DNA of 48,215 nt from Verrucomicrobiales bacterium (GTDB taxonomy: Bacteria > Verrucomicrobiota > Verrucomicrobiia > Verrucomicrobiales > DEV007): positions 1 through 48,215 of the forward strand of contig JANQJH010000401.1 in the NCBI GenBank assembly GCA_028281705.1, in the 5' to 3' direction. Made by a program: the position numbers and the translations under genes. Of the stretch, positions 42,807 through 48,215 are shown piece by piece; position 1 is the stretch's first letter, and each line of letters begins with the position of its first letter. The notes below the pieces were generated by a model. That model ran no database searches. It had not been told where the DNA came from and worked only from the letters and a program-made list of their open reading frames with translations.

Positions 42807-43757
42807 ATGAACCGGTTCAAGAACATCCTCTTCGTCTACAGCGGAAACGCTGAGGCTAATCTGACGGCTTTGAAGCAGGGGCTGGAGTTGACGAGTGCCA
42901 ATCAAGGGCGCCTCACCGTTCTCACGGTGCTCAAGGCCTTGCCTGAGGATTGGCACTACAGGATTCCCTTGGAGCGCTACCTCCGTGAGCAGGTGGAGTC
43001 GGATGTGCAGCAGGCCGTCGCGGGTGTGGAGGATGGTCTTGCCGGAGGCCCTCCGGACATTGAGTTCATCAGCGGTGAGGCCTTCATCGAGATCATTGGG
43101 AAAGTGCTGGCCGATCAACACGATCTCGTCATCAAGGCGGTGGATACGCGGGCTCAGAAGAAGCGGTTGAGAGGATTTCTCACCACCGACATGCATCTCT
43201 TGCGCAAGTGCCCTTGCCCACTCTGGCTATTTCGAGAGCCGAAGAATGCCCGGTCGCCTCGGCTCCTGGCCGCGATCGACCCCATGGGTTCAGCCCCCGA
43301 GGACGATGCCATGACGCGGCTGATCTTGGAACTCGGGAGCAGCATGCGGGAGCGCTTGGAGGGCGCCTCTCTGGAGATTCTCCACGCGTGGGAGCTGGAG
43401 TATGAAGATGCGCTCCGGCACAGCCCATTCCTGCGGGTGAGTGCAGACGAACTGAAATCACGATCGGAGTCTGAGGAAGACAAGCACACTCAGGCCTTTC
43501 ATGCGGCGGTTGAAGATTTCTGTGGTGGGTGTCAGACGAAGCTGTCACTAGTGAAGGGAAGTCCCATTGAGGTCATCCCGCGTAAGGTCATCGGAGAGGG
43601 TATCGACCTAATCGTGATGGGTACGGTTGCCCGGACAGGAATCCAGGGTCTATTTATTGGGAACACTGCCGAGACCATCCTCACCCAAGTCGATTGTTCG
43701 GTTCTCGCGGTGAAACCTGAAGGATTCGTCACACCAGTTGCTCCGAGAACTACCTAA
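42807..43757 (+). CDS. uspE: UspE-like tandem universal stress protein
   Basis: 316 residues, the same length as E. coli UspE. Two universal-stress domains: residues 1-145 and about 150-310. The first ends in HDLVIKA, TTDMHLLRKCPCPLW, closely like UspE; the second has VMGTVARTGIQGLFIGNTAE, the G-x2-G-x9-G(N) nucleotide-type motif, then VLAVKPEGFVTPV. UspE of enteric bacteria takes part in stress resistance, motility and adhesion. A clear Shine-Dalgarno, AGGAAG (42795-42800), lies six bases before ATG 42807, unusual among the genes of this window. Followed 12 bp on by DUF502. The strong resemblance to a proteobacterial family supports transfer of this cluster (inference). Confidence 0.92.
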   Translation: MNRFKNILFVYSGNAEANLTALKQGLELTSANQGRLTVLTVLKALPEDWHYRIPLERYLREQVESDVQQAVAGVEDGLAGGPPDIEFISGEAFIEIIGKVLADQHDLVIKAVDTRAQKKRLRGFLTTDMHLLRKCPCPLWLFREPKNARSPRLLAAIDPMGSAPEDDAMTRLILELGSSMRERLEGASLEILHAWELEYEDALRHSPFLRVSADELKSRSESEEDKHTQAFHAAVEDFCGGCQTKLSLVKGSPIEVIPRKVIGEGIDLIVMGTVARTGIQGLFIGNTAETILTQVDCSVLAVKPEGFVTPVAPRTT

Positions 43758-43769
43758 GCTTTGAAATCG

Positions 43770-44480
43770 ATGCGCAAGCCACACCTTCCCAGATACCTTG
43801 CCGCGGGCGTGACGGCATTGATCCCTCTTTGGGTGACGTGGTTGGTCTTTAAGTTTCTCTACGGGATCTTCAGCGAAATTGGGGGGCCTCCGATCGATTG
43901 GTTCGCTCGCACGATCGAGCCTCTGGCACCCTCGGTCGCGGCGCTCTTACAGAGCGAGATCGTTCAGGGATTCCTCGAAGTGGTGCTCGTGATTGCTCTT
44001 CTCTACGGCGTGGGCTTGGCCACGACCATCGTGCTGGGCCGCAAGGCCATTCAGGCCCTGGAGCGGGTTTTGGAACAGATCCCGTTGGTGAAGTCTGTCT
44101 ACGGTTCGGTGAAGAAGCTCGTGTCCGTTCTCAGTGATTCTCCCGGTCCCGATGTGCAGCGGGTGGTGCTCATCGAGTTTCCCAATCGTGAAATGAAGAC
44201 GGTGGGACTGGTCACGCGGAGTTTCAATGATAGCCAGACGGGGCGGAAGTTGGTCGCAGTCTATGTGCCGACGACGCCGAATCCGACTTCGGGATATCTT
44301 GAAATCGTTCCGGCCGATCGCGTGGTGTCGACGGATTGGTCGATGGACGAGGCGATGTCGTTTGTCATCTCAGGGGGCACCATCGCGCCGGAAGAGATCA
44401 CGTTTGAATCTGAAACCCAGCGGTCGAACGGAGGGCCTTCCCGTGCGGAGCATCGGTTGAACGATCGCGTCACGTCGTAG
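43770..44480 (+). CDS. DUF502 family membrane protein
   Basis: 236 residues from ATG 43770 (TTG 43761 would add three). Two transmembrane helices, about 10-34 and 62-92, in the DUF502 layout: YLAAGVTALIPLWVTWLVFKFLY, then VVLVIALLYGVGLATTIVLG. The conserved soluble part follows (LEQIPLVKSVYGSVKKLV, VVLIEFPNREMKTVGLVT, VYVPTTPNPTSGYLEIVP, MSFVISGG). The family is widespread and of unknown function. The gene starts 12 bp after the UspE-like gene, so they form one unit under the ACATGT element. It converges with the cardiolipin synthase gene, the stops lying 38 bp apart. Confidence 0.9.
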   Translation: MRKPHLPRYLAAGVTALIPLWVTWLVFKFLYGIFSEIGGPPIDWFARTIEPLAPSVAALLQSEIVQGFLEVVLVIALLYGVGLATTIVLGRKAIQALERVLEQIPLVKSVYGSVKKLVSVLSDSPGPDVQRVVLIEFPNREMKTVGLVTRSFNDSQTGRKLVAVYVPTTPNPTSGYLEIVPADRVVSTDWSMDEAMSFVISGGTIAPEEITFESETQRSNGGPSRAEHRLNDRVTS

Positions 44481-44518
44481 GATACGAGAACCGTCAGGCG
44501 GTGGCGGTGGTGACCGAT

Positions 44519-45952
44519 TCAAAGTACGGGAGAGAAGAGGCGAGCCAGCTTCACCGATAGTCGGAAGGGGAGAGGTCGATCTCGAAATTCCGCCGCTGTG
44601 ACTAGCTGACAATCGGCGAAATCGCGCTCTAACATGGAGGAGACATCAGCCACCAAGGCACTCCCTGTGGTGAAGAGGCCGACCTCGAAATTCAAATGAA
44701 AGGAGCGTTGATCGAGGTTGATTGAAGTGACGCCCGCGATCCGGTCGTCGATCAGGATGACCTTCTGATGAAGGAACCCTGCACGGTAACGGTAGACTGA
44801 GACTTGCCATTCTTCCAGGGCGTCCAGGTAGCTGTGACTGGCCAGGTGGACGATCCAATGATCGGGCCGGGCCGGCAGCATGATCCGCACATCGACACCT
44901 CGCAGGGCCGCACCGCGGAGGGCATCGAGCATGGATGTACTGGGCACAAAATAGGGACTCGCAATCCAACAACGCTTGGTCGATTCGTTGATCAGGCACT
45001 TATAGGCGAGCGTACAGACATCGGCGCCCTTCAGTGGCCCCGTGGGCAGGACGAGGACTTCGCTCGCCTGAGGCACTGTTGGCGGCGGAGGGTAGCTATG
45101 GGGAAGCGGAGGTATGGTTCGCGTGGCCCAGTACCAGTCTTCGAGGAAGATCCGCTGACAATCCAAGGCGGCCGGTCCCTGCACTTTCACATGCGTGTCA
45201 CGCCAATCACCGAACTTTTTCGATCGGCCGAGGTACTCGTCGCCAACGTTGTGACCGCCAACGAATGCTGTCTCGCCATCCACAATGACAAGCTTCCGAT
45301 GATTACGAAAATTGATATGAAAGAAATCGCAGTGCCTCAAAGGCGGGCCGAAGGAAGCGGTCTTTACCCCGGCCTCCCGTAGGGCCGTGAGGTAATCACC
45401 CGATAGATCCTTGCTGCCGATTTCATCATAGAGAAGGCAGATATGGATTCCCTCGCGAGACCGTGATACTAACAATTCTTTTAGACGATTTCCCAGGACG
45501 TCATCGCGAATGATATAGAACTCGAGAAAAACGTGGTGGCGTGCCTGGCTGATGGCTTCGCAGATCGAGGCAAAGGTCGCTTCACCGTTGATCAGCAGGG
45601 TGAGGCCGTTTCCCCGCGTGAAAGTGAAGGGAGAGAGCTTGGAGAGAACGGCCTCCAGCCGTCCGGGTGTCTGGTCGTAAGGCTCTTCGAACGGACTGAC
45701 GATGTCGGCAAGCGGTTGGACTTGATGTCGATAATCGCTTGCCGCCGCCGCAATGGTCTCACCGTAGCGGGCAAACTTGGCCCTGCCGAAGAGGGCATAG
45801 AGTGGAAGGGTCACGAAGGGCATCGCGACGAGACCCACACACCAGGCAATGGTCCCGCGGTCGCTCCGCACGTACATCAGAGCGTGCAAGGCGACGGCGA
45901 TGCCCATCAGTTCGACACCGATGACGAGGTAACTCCACGGCGGAATGGGCAT
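44519..45952 (-). CDS. cls: Cardiolipin synthase
   Basis: 477 residues, normal for bacterial Cls. Two N-terminal membrane helices (about 8-28 and 35-56) and two phospholipase D domains. HKD motif 1 is HRKLVIVDG followed by GGHN; motif 2 is HQKVILIDD followed by SINLDQRS. A VFLEFYIIRDD strand lies in the first domain. The enzyme joins two phosphatidylglycerols to form cardiolipin and glycerol in the inner membrane. Next to stress and membrane proteins (DUF502, UspE-like, VTT, DUF2333), a role in membrane remodelling under stress fits. No ACATGT element precedes it. Confidence 0.94.
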   Translation of the reverse strand: MPIPPWSYLVIGVELMGIAVALHALMYVRSDRGTIAWCVGLVAMPFVTLPLYALFGRAKFARYGETIAAAASDYRHQVQPLADIVSPFEEPYDQTPGRLEAVLSKLSPFTFTRGNGLTLLINGEATFASICEAISQARHHVFLEFYIIRDDVLGNRLKELLVSRSREGIHICLLYDEIGSKDLSGDYLTALREAGVKTASFGPPLRHCDFFHINFRNHRKLVIVDGETAFVGGHNVGDEYLGRSKKFGDWRDTHVKVQGPAALDCQRIFLEDWYWATRTIPPLPHSYPPPPTVPQASEVLVLPTGPLKGADVCTLAYKCLINESTKRCWIASPYFVPSTSMLDALRGAALRGVDVRIMLPARPDHWIVHLASHSYLDALEEWQVSVYRYRAGFLHQKVILIDDRIAGVTSINLDQRSFHLNFEVGLFTTGSALVADVSSMLERDFADCQLVTAAEFRDRPLPFRLSVKLARLFSPVL

Positions 45953-46112
45953 GGTTAGGTCAGCTCGCTCAGGTTCATGGGCGAGAAATACTGTGAGAGA
46001 ACGAGCGAGCGGATCCTAAACCTCGGAAGCGGGGAACGATCGTGAAGTTTGCTGATGCTACCTCTCTGATTGGCTGCCTTATGGGGGAGGTTGAGTGGTC
46101 GCGGGAGTCAGA

Positions 46113-47222
46113 TCAGAGCTGGCCTAGTGGCAATGACAGAGCCGTGGGCATGGAGGCAATCCGAGCTTCTCTTGGCCGCATCGGAACCTGGGGCCGGCGC
46201 TTCAAGAGTCCTCCCGCTCCTCCCAGTGCCAGGAGGGTGTGGCTATCGTCGATCACTTTGAGCCCCACACCGTGCCGCATCGCATTCTTCATCAGATCCC
46301 GGCTAGCGGCCGAAGCCGAGTGTTCTTTGGCGATGAGGATTGTTTCCATGGGCAGACGGCGGACAGCGTCAGAGGTTTCCTCAAAGCCGGCGGTGGCGAG
46401 CCCATCCCGCCAGACTGCCCGGCGCCACTGAGTCAGATGGGGCCATGTTTGGTTCTCCTTGGAGAAGCGGACCTTTTCCGCATGAATGATAGCGCTCAAT
46501 GCCGCGTCTTCGGTGGCAACGAGGTGGGTAGAGGCGAACTCGGCCAGGTTGGGCGGAAGCGCCTTGAAGAGTCTCCGCACCATCGGGGCCTTGCCGGTGA
46601 TGATGATTTTCCTCCTTCCATGCGGGGCGAGAACACCGTGGAGAATCTCGATCTTTTCCTTGAGTGACGCTTCGGACTGTTCGCGCCGGTGGATCTGATA
46701 GCATTCCCGCCCGAAGCGGGAGGCCACCGTAGATGGATCCAAGGGACGCTCGAAAAACCAGGCGTCAAAATGGGGAGAAATCCGCCACTCTTCGATGCGG
46801 GCCGCGTAGTGATCGAGGTGGACGAGAATGTACTGCTCCGTGCTTGGCCCGTGGCTTAACAATGGCCAGAGGCAAGGTACGGTGTCCATCATCACCTTGA
46901 GCGACCCTTCGCCCCCAGTGACTATCAGCGAGTCGACGAACGGAGCCTTGCCCCCGCGGGTGAAGATGGCGAGATCGCGGCATGCAGAGCGCGCGAGTGA
47001 GCCTGCGACCTTCTTGGCGGCGGTCACGGCTTCGTCGAAGGGCTCTCGATACCACGGTGTGAGCGTGGCTTTGAGCAAGGCCAATCTTTGGTCAATGGGC
47101 GTCCATTCAATCGCACCGGTTGCTGAGACCGGGACATAGAGGCTGATGATGGGTTCGTCGGTCGACGGAACGGTGGCAAGATGCTTGAGTTTGGTGAGTT
47201 TCGCAGGATCGGAGAGTTTCAT
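46113..47222 (-). CDS. Bacterial eRF1-like (baeRF family) protein
   Basis: 369 residues, cytoplasmic. Three parts fit the baeRF/Vms1-like architecture: an N-terminal domain opening with ISLYVPV and ending in DLAIFTRGG; a middle RNase H-like domain (YILVHLDHYAARIEEW, RKIIITGKAPMVRRLFKALPP, HLVATEDAALSAIIHAEK); and a C-terminal L7Ae-like domain (METILIAKEHSASAASRDLMKNA ends the first half, then HGVGLKVIDDSHTLLALGGAGGLL). Relatives of eRF1 without GGQ act in ribosome-rescue-like or tRNA-cleavage steps, but bacterial members are uncharacterised. It carries an ACATGT-N8-ACATGT element 44 bp upstream of its start. Confidence 0.7.
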   Translation of the reverse strand: MKLSDPAKLTKLKHLATVPSTDEPIISLYVPVSATGAIEWTPIDQRLALLKATLTPWYREPFDEAVTAAKKVAGSLARSACRDLAIFTRGGKAPFVDSLIVTGGEGSLKVMMDTVPCLWPLLSHGPSTEQYILVHLDHYAARIEEWRISPHFDAWFFERPLDPSTVASRFGRECYQIHRREQSEASLKEKIEILHGVLAPHGRRKIIITGKAPMVRRLFKALPPNLAEFASTHLVATEDAALSAIIHAEKVRFSKENQTWPHLTQWRRAVWRDGLATAGFEETSDAVRRLPMETILIAKEHSASAASRDLMKNAMRHGVGLKVIDDSHTLLALGGAGGLLKRRPQVPMRPREARIASMPTALSLPLGQL

Positions 47223-47266
47223 TGAACTGATTGGGTTTTCGATGATCTATTAGCGCGCAATCTAAA

Positions 47267-47286
47267 ACATGTCAATAAATACATGT
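47267..47286. promoter_or_regulatory. ACATGT-N8-ACATGT element, baeRF copy
   Basis: ACATGT at 47267-47272 and 47281-47286, 8-bp spacer, in the 76-bp gap before the baeRF start. On the minus strand the right half reads TTGACATGTTTTAG, sharing CATGTTTTAG with the UspE copy. Confidence 0.6.
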
Positions 47287-47298
47287 AATAAAATGAAA

Positions 47299-48215
47299 TT
47301 ATTTGCCCAAGAAATAGACCAAGGCTGCGAGGACGCCGAGGAGAACGAGCCAGGTGTGAAGACGAAGCTGGGATTCAGCGCGTCCCATCAGTGCGGGCCA
47401 ATCGAGTCGCACCCGGTCTGGTTGAGGTGATTCGTCGTTCAGTTTGGGCGGGCGCCGTGAGTTCCGCAAGGGGCTGAGGATGCGTTCCACGAGAACGACA
47501 ATATCACCTGCTGGCAGGCCGCCAGGTGTCTGCACATCAAATCGGCGGCTCATGTTTTGCCAGATGATAGCCAGTCCGATCCCAGCCACGACGGGCCAGG
47601 TACTGGCCCATACCTTCTCGAGGGACACGACTTTCTCGAGGTCGACGATCATCCCGGGCAGAAGCCAAATCCCGATCACCGTGGCGGTCACCGCGGCCAT
47701 CCAGGGGATCCACAGTCCCCGGGCATCGTAATGTTCCTCCCGGCCGCGCTGGGGCCACGCGAGCGTGAGAAAACGGATCATGAGCAGGGTGGTCCCGGTG
47801 GCGGCGAGAGGCAGGAGCACGCCGACGAGAACAGCGGAGAACCCAGGTAGATAGCGAATGGGTTCCTTGAGGGCGAGCTTGGCGATGGCTCCGCTGGTAA
47901 ATGGGGCACCCGCGAGGGCGAGGGCAGGCAAGAGCAGCCCAAGCCGGCCGAACCACACCTGTGTTGTGCTCGACGCATGACGCGCCGGGAGAATGCCGAG
48001 AAAGAGGGCGCCCTTGGCCAATCCGTGGTGAGCTGCATAAACGAGGAGGGCCGCGAGCAAGGTCGGCCAGGCGGTGGGATCAATGAAAGCGACGCCGATG
48101 GCGACGAGCATGATACCGACCTGGCTGAGGCTGGAATAGGCGAGAACCGTTTTGGCATTTGACTGTGTGATTCCAGCGATGGTTCCGAGCAAGGCGCCTA
48201 ACAAGCCGAGCACGA
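47299..48215 (-). CDS. Proton-conducting antiporter subunit, 5' end beyond right edge
   Basis: About 305 codons are visible; the frame is open to the window edge, so the N-terminus is missing (the GTG at 48213 is internal). The Proton_antipo_M pattern is clear: GITQSNAKTVLAYSSLSQVG, AALLVYAAHHGLAKGALFLG with the conserved Lys/His helix, and PFTSGAIAKLALKE. Several transmembrane helices follow. The tail has PGGLPAGDIVVLVERIL and ends with a last helix, a form seen in complex I subunit 5/Mrp-D-like and Hyf-B-like proteins. It could also be the NuoL-like partner of a DUF2309 inorganic-carbon pump. The missing upstream neighbour would decide. Confidence 0.8.
   Translation of the reverse strand, partial: VLGLLGALLGTIAGITQSNAKTVLAYSSLSQVGIMLVAIGVAFIDPTAWPTLLAALLVYAAHHGLAKGALFLGILPARHASSTTQVWFGRLGLLLPALALAGAPFTSGAIAKLALKEPIRYLPGFSAVLVGVLLPLAATGTTLLMIRFLTLAWPQRGREEHYDARGLWIPWMAAVTATVIGIWLLPGMIVDLEKVVSLEKVWASTWPVVAGIGLAIIWQNMSRRFDVQTPGGLPAGDIVVLVERILSPLRNSRRPPKLNDESPQPDRVRLDWPALMGRAESQLRLHTWLVLLGVLAALVYFLGK

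Noticed and set aside
42807-43757. Possible defence island based on UspE, VTT and DUF families
   Set aside because: No nuclease, toxin, reverse transcriptase or restriction gene is present; the genes are housekeeping-type membrane and stress proteins.
45963-46010. 8-bp inverted repeat GCTCGCTC/GAGCGAGC
   Set aside because: The loop is 32 nt and the stem short; in a GC-rich spacer this can arise by chance.
46042-46431. 129-codon plus-strand frame
   Set aside because: It overlaps the baeRF gene on the other strand and shows no recognisable family pattern.

Overview
The window (about 60% GC by eye) looks like chromosomal DNA of a Verrucomicrobiota bacterium, or a close relative in the Planctomycetota-Verrucomicrobiota group. 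The evidence is the gene-family mix: secreted lamin-tail/CotH proteins, a PSD1 (CxxCH-DUF1549-DUF1553) plus DUF1501 pair, a TIGR02999-type ECF sigma factor, a TIGR03790 secreted protein, DUF2851, a bacterial alpha-2-macroglobulin and few Shine-Dalgarno sequences. There are no phage genes, transposases, CRISPR arrays, tRNAs or rRNAs that I can recognise.

Layout. 1-9110 (minus): a two-gene unit of very large secreted proteins. A CotH/lamin-tail protein is followed, through an ATGA stop-start overlap, by a giant repeat protein that runs off the left edge. 9111-9630: AT-rich spacer with a candidate promoter. 9631-11371 (plus): a SET-domain lysine methyltransferase and a deoxyhypusine-synthase-like protein. 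11394-15222 (minus): DUF2851, TIGR03790 and a PhnP-like metallo-hydrolase, closely spaced. 15317-16972 (plus): recN. 17216-18535 (minus): an acidic PH-domain membrane protein and a YbjN-like protein. 18626-32671 (plus): TPR protein, thioester alpha-2-macroglobulin, a small protein, the PSD1/DUF1501 pair, fabD and a DUF885 lipoprotein. 32861-36642 (minus): an ECF sigma factor followed by a second CotH protein. 36852-39574 (minus): an ABC ATPase and solute-binding protein with a GTGA overlap and no permease. 39575-40049: little, apart from a possible gene remnant.

40050-48215 is a membrane/stress cluster: a discoidin-like membrane protein, a VTT-domain protein, DUF2333, a UspE-like universal stress protein, DUF502, cardiolipin synthase, an eRF1-like (baeRF) protein and a proton-antiporter subunit cut by the right edge. 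Three transcription units here (DUF2333-VTT, UspE-DUF502 and baeRF) each carry the same element just upstream of the start, ACATGT-N8-ACATGT. This suggests one undescribed regulon and is the most interesting regulatory signal in the window.

Intergenic spaces carry small perfect hairpins, including three copies of a 23-bp element (GCGGACA, 4-nt loop, TGTCCGC, then ATCAC) and a 22-bp perfect inverted repeat at 19965-20035. Function names rest on motif recognition only; no database search was possible.
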